The position numbers and the translations under genes are program-made. 46,510 nucleotides of DNA from Frankiaceae bacterium. GTDB lineage: Bacteria; Actinomycetota; Actinomycetes; BP-191. The notes below the pieces were generated by a model, which was not told the DNA's origin, ran no database searches, and saw nothing but the letters and a program-made list of their open reading frames with translations. Below are positions 38,396 through 46,266 of the stretch, in pieces; position 1 is the stretch's first letter, and the number at the start of each line of letters is the position of its first letter. Location of the stretch: positions 1 through 46,510 of the forward strand of contig JAVEEC010000120.1 in NCBI GenBank assembly GCA_030840645.1, in the 5' to 3' direction.

Positions 38396-39817
38396 TCAGC
38401 CTCCTGCCGTCTCGTCGAGCGGGTCCCCGTAGGCCGAGGTCGAGAACACCTGCTGGAACGCCGCCGCCCAGGCGACTACGACCAGCCCCTCGCCGGCGAC
38501 ACGGAGCCAGAGCAGCGGGCGGATGGCGTTGGTGACGGCTACCCAGCCGCTGCCGAGGAACGTCGGGTCGCCGCCGCGCACGCCCTCGGCCCAGAGCGTG
38601 CCCTCGACGTACCCGGCGACGAGCAGCGACAGCGTGACCAGGGCGACGCCGCCGGAGAGCAGCCAGACAGCGCTGCCCGCGACGCGCGGGTTGGCGACGT
38701 GGTTGCCGGTCACGACCGGCAGCGCGTGGAACAGCCCCGCCAGCAGGAACGACCCGGCGACGCCGAGCAGCGCCAGCTCGGCGAGCCCGTCGGCGAACAC
38801 CGTGGCGTGCAGCAGGTCTCCGGCGGTGCGGCCGGACGTGCCGACCGCGAGGACGCCCCAGAGCGCGAGCAGCCCGGTGCCCGCGAGGGCGAAGCGCAGG
38901 TCGGTGCCGTGGGCGAGGGACGTACGGCGGGAGTAGGTCGAGAGCAGCAGCACGACGACCGCGAGCAACGGCACCGCGAGCGCGATCGTCGCGGCGACGC
39001 CGACGGTCTCCAGCCAGTTCTGCGCGGGCCCCGCGAGGAGGCGGGCCGGCCCGGCGAACGGCGCGAAGAGGAACCAGCCCCAGAACGCCACCGACGCGAG
39101 CTGCCGACTGTGCAGCGGCGCGCGGGCGCCGGCCGGGAGGGCGTACAGCGCGACGCCGATGCCGAGCGGGACCAGCCAGAGCAGCTTGAGTCCGGACAGG
39201 CCGAACGCGAGGACGATCTCGTCGTTGACGCCGTGCACGCGAGGCAGCGCGCCGGCGAGGATCACGAACGGCGCGCAGAACAGCGCCGCGACGACGAACC
39301 ACAGCGCCGGGTGCACCTCGTCGGTGACGCGCTTGGAGACCGTTCGCAGCAACGAGCAGAGCACCAACAGCTGGCCGAGCGCGATCAGCACGGCGAACGC
39401 GCGCGGCATCTCGAAGCCGACGCGGCCGGTCGAGTGACCGAGGACGACCGCGACGGCGGAGAGCACGACGCCGAGCGCCGTCACGGCCGCGGCCGCGCGC
39501 GAGACCTTCTCGAGTTGGACCGGCACCTTGGCGAGGCGGCGGGCGACGTCGAGGGCGACGCCGTTGCCGACCATGCCGAGGCCGCCGTAGACCAGCAGGA
39601 CGAACGCCGCCGGGCGGACCCGGCCGATCGCCGTCGTCGCGCCGAGCGTGAACAGGTCCGGCGCGACCATCTGGGCCGTCGCGAGGAGCAGCAGCAGGCC
39701 GCCGGCGACGAGGAAGAACACGCCCACCAGCAGCCAGGTGATGGCTGAGGGGCTCGGCTCCTCCCAGGGCGGAGCGGTCGTCTCCGACGCCGTCGACGGC
39801 GACGTCGTGACAGCCAC
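38396..39817 (-). CDS. CcoN-like protein lacking all metal-ligand histidines
   Basis: 473 residues, ~12 helices. Several stretches align with the cbb3-oxidase subunit CcoN: GRVRPAAFVLLVYGGLGMVG (65-84; CcoN has GRLRPLHTN), LWLVPLGIGVALYALPAG (213-230), SVAFWGWFLFAPFAGPARLL (242-261; CcoN has GPHHL), FADGLAELALLG (341-352; CcoN has GHxHxGALGW). At each place the haem or copper His is replaced by Ala, Arg, Leu or Glu. So it keeps the fold but should bind neither haem nor CuB. GTG 39817 has GGAGG at 5 bases. Its partner is the CcoO-like cytochrome. Role inferred, e.g. scaffold or quinol-linked electron or proton path. Confidence 0.72.
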   Translation of the reverse strand: MAVTTSPSTASETTAPPWEEPSPSAITWLLVGVFFLVAGGLLLLLATAQMVAPDLFTLGATTAIGRVRPAAFVLLVYGGLGMVGNGVALDVARRLAKVPVQLEKVSRAAAAVTALGVVLSAVAVVLGHSTGRVGFEMPRAFAVLIALGQLLVLCSLLRTVSKRVTDEVHPALWFVVAALFCAPFVILAGALPRVHGVNDEIVLAFGLSGLKLLWLVPLGIGVALYALPAGARAPLHSRQLASVAFWGWFLFAPFAGPARLLAGPAQNWLETVGVAATIALAVPLLAVVVLLLSTYSRRTSLAHGTDLRFALAGTGLLALWGVLAVGTSGRTAGDLLHATVFADGLAELALLGVAGSFLLAGLFHALPVVTGNHVANPRVAGSAVWLLSGGVALVTLSLLVAGYVEGTLWAEGVRGGDPTFLGSGWVAVTNAIRPLLWLRVAGEGLVVVAWAAAFQQVFSTSAYGDPLDETAGG

Positions 39818-39853
39818 GCGGACCTCCGGGTACGGGACGGGCGAGTGCCGTTG

Positions 39854-39859
39854 AGAATA
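39854..39859 (-). promoter_or_regulatory. possible -10 box for the CcoNO-like module
   Basis: TATTCT on the minus strand fits TAnnnT and would start transcription ~30 bases before GTG 39817. No convincing -35 is seen. The 186-bp gap also serves the divergent secreted-protein gene, which has TACTCT near 39953 and an AGGGGGA ribosome site. Confidence 0.4.
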
Positions 39860-40003
39860 GTGGTCGCCGCGTGTCGGACCGAAACCGGCGCGCGTCGCAC
39901 GCCTCCCGAGAATTGTCCCGTTTGACCCTTTCGCCCGGACGCCTCGATGGGTACTCTGCCCGCGCCCGTCCCAGCGGGGGACGCGATGCTAGGGGGAAAC
40001 ACC

Positions 40004-40465
40004 ATGCACGCTGCACTGTTGTCCAAGCGGTCCGTGCTCGTCGCGGCGGTGCTCGCCGCGGCGATCGGGTCCACCCCGAGCGCGAACGCGATGGAGAGCT
40101 CCATCGGCGATGCGCTCGGCGGCACCACCACCACGATCACGTTCGGCCACACGGTCTCGCAGTCGATCCGGGTGACGCCCGTACCCAGCAGCCTGAACGG
40201 CTACTCGGTGTCGGCCGTCTGCACCGCCGCCGCGTCGCCCGACGCGTCGTCCACCGCGGTCGAGGTCTGCAGCGTCGACGGTGTCGGGCTGGCGTCCCGC
40301 GTCTCGTTGCCCGGTCCGGCATCGGCCGCGACGACGCTCGCCACGGCGTTCAAGGGCACCTGGGTGAGCGCGTGCGTCCAGGCCAGCGCCGACTTCGTGG
40401 AGAGCCTGGTCGGTCCCGGCTCGATCACGAACCCGATGCGCTGCTTCCCGGTGTTCCTGCCGTAG
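40004..40465 (+). CDS. small secreted four-cysteine protein
   Basis: 153 residues. Residues 1-29 are a signal peptide (cut after SANA). The mature part starts MESSIGDALGGTTTTITFGH and is Ser/Thr/Ala-rich and probably beta. Four Cys (AVCTAA, EVCSVD, SACVQA, MRCFPV) suggest two disulfides. No family recognised. ATG 40004 is chosen for its SD (AGGGGGA, 6 bases); earlier in-frame ATGs lack one. A strong hairpin follows. Confidence 0.7.
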   Translation: MHAALLSKRSVLVAAVLAAAIGSTPSANAMESSIGDALGGTTTTITFGHTVSQSIRVTPVPSSLNGYSVSAVCTAAASPDASSTAVEVCSVDGVGLASRVSLPGPASAATTLATAFKGTWVSACVQASADFVESLVGPGSITNPMRCFPVFLP

Positions 40466-40474
40466 GTCGCCGCG

Positions 40475-40515
40475 GCGACGGCGGCGCGTTCCGTTCTGGC
40501 GCGCGCCGCCGTCGC
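40475..40515 (+). terminator. 14-bp hairpin after the secreted protein
   Basis: GCGACGGCGGCGCG (40475-40488) pairs perfectly with 40502-40515 around a 13-base loop. It lies 10 bases after the stop codon and before the next gene, in the position of an intrinsic terminator without a T-run. Confidence 0.75.
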
Positions 40516-40580
40516 CCGTGCAGGACCGCGCGGGCCCGCCGTCGAAACTCCAGGAAGCACTCGTACGACGGGGGTCCGTG

Positions 40581-41501
40581 ATGCAACGACACGTTCGGCG
40601 GCCGTTCCTGCTGGCCTGCGCCGCACTCGCCTGCGCGGCCGGCCTGGCCGCCCCCGCGGGCGCCGCCGCGCCGCCCCGCCTCGCCGGGTCCACGACCCTC
40701 ACCGCCGGCCGTTCCGCGTCGATGACGGTCACGCTGCCGCGCGCCGCGACCGTACGGATCGAGCGCGCCAGCGCGCACAGCGACAACGTCGCCGTCACCG
40801 GCGCCGGCCGGGTCGCCGGCCTCGACCTGCGCCTCGACGACGGCACGATCGCGCCGCCGCACCTGTTCGCGGCACTCACCAACGGCTGCTACACGCCGCG
40901 CTGCGCGCACCGCGAGCAGATCGTGACGACGTACGCCGCGGGGTTCGCCCTCAAGACGATCACCGACACGGTCGCGGTGTACACGCTGCCCGCCGGCCGG
41001 TACCGGCTGCTCCTCGTCGCCGACGGCGTTCCGGTGACCGTCCGCCTCCGGCTCGACGGGCTGACCGGCTCGGCCTCCCTGCGACCGGCCGGCCCGGCGG
41101 CGGTGTCGTGGCAGCCGCTGGTGCCGAACGTCTCGGCCGGACCCAAGCCCGCGCTCGTCGCGTACTCGGCGCCAGCCGGCGACCTGCCCGTCAGCGGCAG
41201 GGGCGGGGTGCTGTTCACGGTGTTCGACGTCCGGGTCACCGCCGGCGACTTCGGCGAGCGCGGCTTCTGCTACTACCAGGGCCCGCCCGGCGACCGGCCG
41301 TACGTCGTCGGGTGCCCCGGCGCCCAGAACGGCGGCGGCGAGAGCATCACCGGCCCGATCGTCGTGCCGCACACGTTGCGCGCCCTGCAGGTCCTCGACG
41401 GCGGGGCGGCCGCGGTCCCCGGGTCGACCGGGCTGTACTACGACAGCGTCGCGGCCGTGGAGTCATTCGACGCGCTGTCGCTGCGGGTCTCGTACGCCTG
41501 A
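40581..41501 (+). CDS. secreted protein of unknown function
   Basis: 306 residues. Residues 1-28 are a signal peptide (MQRHVRRPFLLACAALACAA, cut near AGA). Beta-rich with paired cysteines (GCYTPRC; FCYYQ...VGCPG). The N-terminal part (TLTAGRSASMTVTLPRAATV) resembles prepeptidase-type jelly-roll folds but I cannot assign it. GGGGG lies 7 bases before ATG 40581. It converges on ccsB. Confidence 0.7.
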   Translation: MQRHVRRPFLLACAALACAAGLAAPAGAAAPPRLAGSTTLTAGRSASMTVTLPRAATVRIERASAHSDNVAVTGAGRVAGLDLRLDDGTIAPPHLFAALTNGCYTPRCAHREQIVTTYAAGFALKTITDTVAVYTLPAGRYRLLLVADGVPVTVRLRLDGLTGSASLRPAGPAAVSWQPLVPNVSAGPKPALVAYSAPAGDLPVSGRGGVLFTVFDVRVTAGDFGERGFCYYQGPPGDRPYVVGCPGAQNGGGESITGPIVVPHTLRALQVLDGGAAAVPGSTGLYYDSVAAVESFDALSLRVSYA

Positions 41502-41534
41502 CCGTTGATCGCGTCATCGCCGACGACGAGTAGG

Positions 41535-42494
41535 TCAGACCCCGGCGTAGGAGTGCAGGCCGCTGATCCAGATGTTGACGGCGTAGTACGTCACCATCAA
41601 CGACACGAAGCCCGCGATGCCGACGTACGCCGCCCGCCGCCCCTTCCACCCGGCGGTCGCGCGGGCGTGCAGGTACCCGGCGTAGATCACCCAGGTGATG
41701 AACGACCACGTCTCCTTGGGGTCCCAGCCCCAGTACCGCCCCCACGCCGCCTCGGCCCAGACCGCGCCGGCCATCACGGCGAACGTCCACACCGGGAACG
41801 CGAACGCGTTCACCCGGTACGCCACCCGGTCCAGCGTCGCCGCCGACGGCAGGCGGCCCGACCCGGCAGCGACCGCGGGGTGCCGGCCCTCCCACCACGA
41901 CCGGAACAGGTACAGCACCGTGCAGACGAAGCCGACCATGAAGATGCCCGACGACGCCATCGCGCCGACGACGTGGATCTTGATCCAGTACGAGTTCAGC
42001 GCGGGCACGAGCGGCGCGGCGGGCGCGTAGAGAACGGTCCCCGCGAGCCCCAGGTAGAGGACGACCGGCAGCATCACGAAGCCGCCGAGGTAGCGCACCC
42101 GCTGCCGGGTCAGCAGCCACAGGTACGCCGTCACGGCGACCAGGCAGACCATCGAGGAGAACTCGTACATGTTCCCCCACGGCACCCGGTGCGCGGCGAG
42201 GCCCCGGGTGACGACCGAGCCGTTGTGCAGCGCCCAGCCGACGACGGTCAACGCGACCGCCGCCCAGCCGGCGACGAGGGGTGCGCCCCGGGTCTGCGAC
42301 GACTTCGCCGCGACCCGCGACTCGTACGACGCCGGCAGCGTGTCGGTCGCGCCACCGGCAATGGTCGGGAGGGCGGCGGGCAGCCGCGCGAACGCGAGCT
42401 CCGCGAAGTAGCCGAGCATCGCGAGCACGTACGCGACCACGGCGGCGAACAGCAGCGTGTCGCTCGTGTGGGCGAGGCCCTGGTCGACGGGCAC
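41535..42494 (-). CDS. ccsB: cytochrome c maturation protein CcsB/ResC
   Basis: 319 residues, about eight helices. With ResB it carries haem across the membrane and attaches it to apocytochrome c (System II). The WGWDPKETWSFITWVIYAGY segment is the tryptophan-rich haem-binding loop of this family; conserved His residues lie in GWALHNGS and IKIHVVGAM. GTG 42494 overlaps the resB TAG by one base. The open frame to 43118 is a shadow of resB. Confidence 0.93.
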   Translation of the reverse strand: MPVDQGLAHTSDTLLFAAVVAYVLAMLGYFAELAFARLPAALPTIAGGATDTLPASYESRVAAKSSQTRGAPLVAGWAAVALTVVGWALHNGSVVTRGLAAHRVPWGNMYEFSSMVCLVAVTAYLWLLTRQRVRYLGGFVMLPVVLYLGLAGTVLYAPAAPLVPALNSYWIKIHVVGAMASSGIFMVGFVCTVLYLFRSWWEGRHPAVAAGSGRLPSAATLDRVAYRVNAFAFPVWTFAVMAGAVWAEAAWGRYWGWDPKETWSFITWVIYAGYLHARATAGWKGRRAAYVGIAGFVSLMVTYYAVNIWISGLHSYAGV

Positions 42495-44074
42495 TACGAC
42501 GGCTCCTCGGGCGGATCGAGTTCGACAGCAGGCGCGGCGGCGGCCACCCGCGAGACGAGCCGGTCGTGCTCCGGCGCGAACCCCTCGGGGTCCTGCCGGG
42601 CCAGGCCGCCGACCTCGACGAGGGTACCGGCCTCGGTGGCGACCGCGCGCACCCAGACCCGCCGCCGCCGGACGCGCAACGACAGGATCAGGCCGAGCAG
42701 CGCGAGCACCGCGGCCACGAGCACGACCTTCTTGCCCGGGTCGTCGGTCACCTGGAACACCGCGAAGTCCTTCACCCCGTCGAACGTCACCGTCGCCCCG
42801 CCGGGCAGGTGCGCGGCGGTCTGGCCGACGAGCAGCAGGCCCTGCCCTGTCCGCGTCATCCGCGTCGTGTCGAGGTCGTAGACGCTCTGCGGCACGCCGC
42901 TGTCCAGGCCGAGGCTGCCCGCGTACGCCTCGTAGGCGAACGCCGGGAAGTCCGGCGCCGGGTACCGCGAGTACGCGAACCCCGCCTGCACCCCGAGCGT
43001 CGGCGCGAACAGCCCGCGCAGCCCGATGTCGGGAAGGCCGCCGGGCAGGTCGGTGATCTTCACCGCGCCGGTCGAGGAGAGGTTCGGGTCGCCCTTCGCA
43101 GGAAAGAACGGCTGCCACTGGTCGTAGACGACGGTGCCGTCCGGCAGCTTCGCGGTGAAGTGCAGCGCGTAGCCGTGGTCGAGCAGGTACACGCGATTAC
43201 CGTGGACGGTCAGCGGCTCGTTCACCTTGACGGTCCGCGGGCGCTCGGCCGCGCCGTCGGTCGGACGCCAGCGGACGTCGGCGGCGAACGAGCGCGGGGC
43301 GCCGTTCGGCAGGTACGTCGCGCGGAAGTCGTCGAGCGTGATCTGGAACGGCGGCAGGTGGTCGGTGTCCTTGTAGTGGCCGGGATGCAGCTCGTCGTAC
43401 GCCGCGGGCGTGTTGACGAACGTGTCGCCCTCGACGACGAGCACGGTGCCCTTGAGGCCGAACGCCGCCCCGAGCCCGATGCCGACGAGCAGCGCGAGCA
43501 GCGCGACGTGGAACAGCAGGTTGCCGGTCTCGCGCAGGTAGCCGCGTTCGGCCGACAGCCCGTCCGGCGAGGACCGCAACCGCCAGCGCCGCAGCGCTTT
43601 CCGGCCCGCCGCCTCGACCGTCTCCACCGGCGCGGCGGTCAGCCACGACGCGTGGAACGGCAGCCGCGCGAGGTGCTTCGGCGGCGCTGGTGGCGCCGCG
43701 CGCATAGCGCGCAGGTGCAGCCGCATCCGCGGCAGCAGGCAGCCGATGAGCGAGATCATCAACGCCAGGTAGATCGCGCCGAACCACGGCGCCGCGTACA
43801 CGTCGAACAGGTGCAGCCGGTCCAGCCACGGCGCGAGCGAGGGGTGCGCCACGTAGTAGCCCTCGACCGCCGCGGGGTTGAGGCCCCGCTGCGGCAGCAG
43901 CGATCCCGGGATCGCGGCGAGCGCGAGCAGGAACAGCAGCAGCAGCGCCGTCCGCATCGAGACGAGCTGCCGCCACGCCTTGCGAACGGAGCGGCGCAGC
44001 CCCGGCCGGGACGCGCGCGGCGGGCGGTCCTCGGGGCTGGTGGCCAGCCCTTCGACGGCGAGGTCGGTGCTCAT
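42494..44074 (-). CDS. resB: cytochrome c maturation protein ResB
   Basis: 526 residues, the second core part of System II. Helices at the N-terminus (TALLLLFLLALAAIPGSLLP, FGAIYLALMISLIGCLLPR, NLLFHVALLALLVGIGLGAA) are followed by a large outside domain and a last helix near 455. The sequence SLLPQRGLNPAAVEGYYVAH is typical of actinobacterial ResB. ATG 44074 overlaps the ccdA stop. Confidence 0.92.
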   Translation of the reverse strand: MSTDLAVEGLATSPEDRPPRASRPGLRRSVRKAWRQLVSMRTALLLLFLLALAAIPGSLLPQRGLNPAAVEGYYVAHPSLAPWLDRLHLFDVYAAPWFGAIYLALMISLIGCLLPRMRLHLRAMRAAPPAPPKHLARLPFHASWLTAAPVETVEAAGRKALRRWRLRSSPDGLSAERGYLRETGNLLFHVALLALLVGIGLGAAFGLKGTVLVVEGDTFVNTPAAYDELHPGHYKDTDHLPPFQITLDDFRATYLPNGAPRSFAADVRWRPTDGAAERPRTVKVNEPLTVHGNRVYLLDHGYALHFTAKLPDGTVVYDQWQPFFPAKGDPNLSSTGAVKITDLPGGLPDIGLRGLFAPTLGVQAGFAYSRYPAPDFPAFAYEAYAGSLGLDSGVPQSVYDLDTTRMTRTGQGLLLVGQTAAHLPGGATVTFDGVKDFAVFQVTDDPGKKVVLVAAVLALLGLILSLRVRRRRVWVRAVATEAGTLVEVGGLARQDPEGFAPEHDRLVSRVAAAAPAVELDPPEEPS

Positions 44075-44850
44075 ACCGCGGTCTGGAATCCGCTGACCCA
44101 CACCTGCATGTGCGCGACCAGCCGGTCCCACTGCCCGGTCACGAGCAGCACGCCGATGAGGACGAGGAACGCCCCGCCGAGCCGGGTCACCAGCGCGTAG
44201 TGCCGCTTCACGACGGCGAACGCCGACATCGACCGCTCGAACGCGAGCCCCGCCACGATGAACGGCAGCCCGAGGCCCAGGCAGTACGCGAGCGACAGCA
44301 CCGCGCCGCGACCGGCCGTACCGGTCGAGTAGGCGAGGGTGTTGACGGCGGTCAGCGTCGGCCCGGCGCAGGGCGTCCAGCCGACCCCGAACAGCACGCC
44401 GAGCAGCGGCGCGCCCGCGAGCCCGGTCGTCGCCGTGCCGTGCAGCCGGAACTCCCGCGAGAGGAACGGCACCCGCGACAGCAGCCCCATGAACGCGAGC
44501 CCCAGGACGATCGTCACGACGCCGAGCACCCGGGTGATGACCTGCGCGTGGTCGTTGAACACGTGCCCCGCCGCGCCGAACAGCGCCCCCGCGCTGACGA
44601 ACACGACAGAGAACCCGAGGACGAACAGCAGCCCGCCGAGCACCACCCGGCCGCGCTTGCGCGCGCCGCGCTCCGCCTCTTCGAGGTCGGCTCCGGACAG
44701 GCCGGTGATGTAGGAGAGGTAGCCCGGCACCAGCGGCAGCACGCATGGCGAGAGGAACGACACGAGACCGGCCAGCAGCGCGATTGGCAGCGCGAGGAGG
44801 AGCGAGCCGTTGAGGATGGTGCCCTGCACGCCGCCCGCCAGCACAGTCAC
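44071..44850 (-). CDS. ccdA: thiol-disulfide exporter CcdA
   Basis: 259 residues, six helices. It passes electrons from cytosolic thioredoxin to extracytoplasmic thiol proteins needed to keep apocytochrome CXXCH reduced. The paired membrane cysteines are present in LSPCVLPLVPGYLSYITGL and GWTPCAGPTLTAVN. It starts at GTG 44850 (GTGA overlap with the TlpA gene); another GTG 6 bases in is possible. Confidence 0.93.
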   Translation of the reverse strand: MTVLAGGVQGTILNGSLLLALPIALLAGLVSFLSPCVLPLVPGYLSYITGLSGADLEEAERGARKRGRVVLGGLLFVLGFSVVFVSAGALFGAAGHVFNDHAQVITRVLGVVTIVLGLAFMGLLSRVPFLSREFRLHGTATTGLAGAPLLGVLFGVGWTPCAGPTLTAVNTLAYSTGTAGRGAVLSLAYCLGLGLPFIVAGLAFERSMSAFAVVKRHYALVTRLGGAFLVLIGVLLVTGQWDRLVAHMQVWVSGFQTAV

Positions 44851-45431
44851 GACGAAGGCTCCGCGAGGACCCGGTCGACCAGCTCGGTCAGCGCCGCCTC
44901 CTCGACCGGGCCGAACACGTACGCCGCGATCCGCCCGGCGGGGTCGAGGAGGTACGTCGACGGCGTCGCCTTGGGCACCACGTCGAACCGCGTGAGCAGC
45001 CGCGCCGACGGGTCGTACAGGCTCGGGTAGGAGACCGCGAACCGCGCGACGTGGCGCTGGGCCGGCGTCCGGCCCGGCTCCCTGATGTCGACCCCGACGA
45101 AGCGCACGCCCCGGGAACGGGTCGCCCGCGCGACGCGTTCCAGCGCGGGCTGCTCGGCCTTGCAGGGCGCGCACCAGGAGCCCCAGATGTTGAGGACGAC
45201 CACCCCGCCGCGCAACGACGTCACGTCGAGCGAGGCCCCGTCCAGCGTCGTGCCGGACAGCGCGGGCCCGGCCGCGCGGCGGGCGGCGGGCACGTAGGTC
45301 ACGATGCCGTCGCCCGCGACGAACCGGTCGGACCCCGAGTCGGTGCTCACCGCGTCGTGCCCGGTGCAGGCCCCCGCAGCCAGGGCGCCCGCGAGCGCGA
45401 GCAGCGCGGCGGCGAGCCTGGGGCGAGGCAC
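44847..45431 (-). CDS. TlpA/ResA-like thioredoxin lipoprotein
   Basis: 194 residues. An N-terminal signal ends in LAAGAC, a lipobox-like site (Cys22) that would anchor it outside. The thioredoxin domain has NIWGSWCAPCKAEQPAL (Cys87, Cys90), as in ResA, which reduces apocytochrome c. It is the first gene of the ccs operon. GTG 45431 is chosen because the signal peptide begins there and GGAAGG lies upstream; longer frames lack homology. Confidence 0.88.
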   Translation of the reverse strand: MPRPRLAAALLALAGALAAGACTGHDAVSTDSGSDRFVAGDGIVTYVPAARRAAGPALSGTTLDGASLDVTSLRGGVVVLNIWGSWCAPCKAEQPALERVARATRSRGVRFVGVDIREPGRTPAQRHVARFAVSYPSLYDPSARLLTRFDVVPKATPSTYLLDPAGRIAAYVFGPVEEAALTELVDRVLAEPSS

Positions 45432-45573
45432 GGGAGAACGCCTTCCGTGAGGAGCGGGAACGTGCGGCGACGAGCGCGTGGTTGATTCGCGGGGGCGAAG
45501 CCCCGGGACGTAGTATCGCTCCGGCCGGACGACTTCGCTCCGAGCACCCGAACGAGCACGAGGAAGGCGTCGC

Positions 45574-45888
45574 ATGGGCAGCCCGTTCCAACGGTCGCAG
45601 TGGCTCCGCGTGACCGTCGGCTCCTTCATCTGCACCGTGCTCTTCATGATCTTCTTCGCCGCCGTCCCCTCCGCGTTCATCACCTGGTCGAACGACTGGG
45701 GCTGGGTGCTCGCGCCCAAGACGTTCGGCGTCCTGGGCCTCGGCCCGCGGCTGCGCGACCTGATCGTCGTCGCCTACTACGGGGCGATCACGCCCGTCAC
45801 GTTCGTCGCGTTCTCCCTCTACCAGCGGCTGCACCCGGTCAACGCCGACGCGGACGAGGGCAAGCGCGACCCCGGCGGATACCGCTGA
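45574..45888 (+). CDS. 104-aa two-helix membrane protein beside a ferredoxin
   Basis: 104 residues with two membrane helices (SFICTVLFMIFFAAVPSAF; LIVVAYYGAITPVTFVAF) and a short hydrophilic tail ending DPGGYR. I do not recognise the family. GAGGAAGG precedes the ATG and TAGTAT (45511-45516) is a possible -10. Thirteen bases later comes the ferredoxin, then cytochrome b, so it is probably the membrane anchor or accessory subunit of that complex. Confidence 0.75.
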   Translation: MGSPFQRSQWLRVTVGSFICTVLFMIFFAAVPSAFITWSNDWGWVLAPKTFGVLGLGPRLRDLIVVAYYGAITPVTFVAFSLYQRLHPVNADADEGKRDPGGYR

Positions 45889-45901
45889 GGGGAGCGCCGA
45901 C

Positions 45902-46255
45902 ATGACCGACAACCGCGTCGAGATCTTCGACGACTACGTGCTGGGCGAGGTCGACCCGAACTGGCTCCAGGAGCGCGTCAAGCCGAAGCGGCACATCGCC
46001 CTCTCGCCCGAGCTCTGCATCCTCTGCCGGGCCTGTGAGGACGTCTGCCCGTGGGAGTGCATCTTCATGATGTCCCCCGAGATCGTCGCGGGCGCCGAGA
46101 ATCAAGCGTGGAAGACGCTGTCCGAGACCGCGGGCGCGATCTTCATCATCGACGACAACGAGTGCACCCGCTGCGGCATCTGCGTCGACCGCTGCCCGCC
46201 GGGCGCGCTGTTCTACTCGAAGATCGGCGAAGTCGCCGCCAAGCGGAAGCACTAG
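45902..46255 (+). CDS. two-cluster 4Fe-4S ferredoxin
   Basis: 117 residues. CILCRACEDVCP and CTRCGICVDRCP give two 4Fe-4S clusters; between them lies a longer insert (FMMSPEIVAGAENQ...). The N-terminus RVEIFDDYVLGEVDPNWLQE is not that of free bacterial ferredoxin. It has no signal, so it sits on the cytosolic side, beside cytochrome b where a Rieske protein would normally be found. Confidence 0.87.
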   Translation: MTDNRVEIFDDYVLGEVDPNWLQERVKPKRHIALSPELCILCRACEDVCPWECIFMMSPEIVAGAENQAWKTLSETAGAIFIIDDNECTRCGICVDRCPPGALFYSKIGEVAAKRKH

Positions 46256-46266
46256 GAGGACGAGCG

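Noticed and set aside
39851-39863. Fur/iron box from TGAGAAT near the CcoN-like promoter
   Set aside because: Only one half-site is present; no palindrome.
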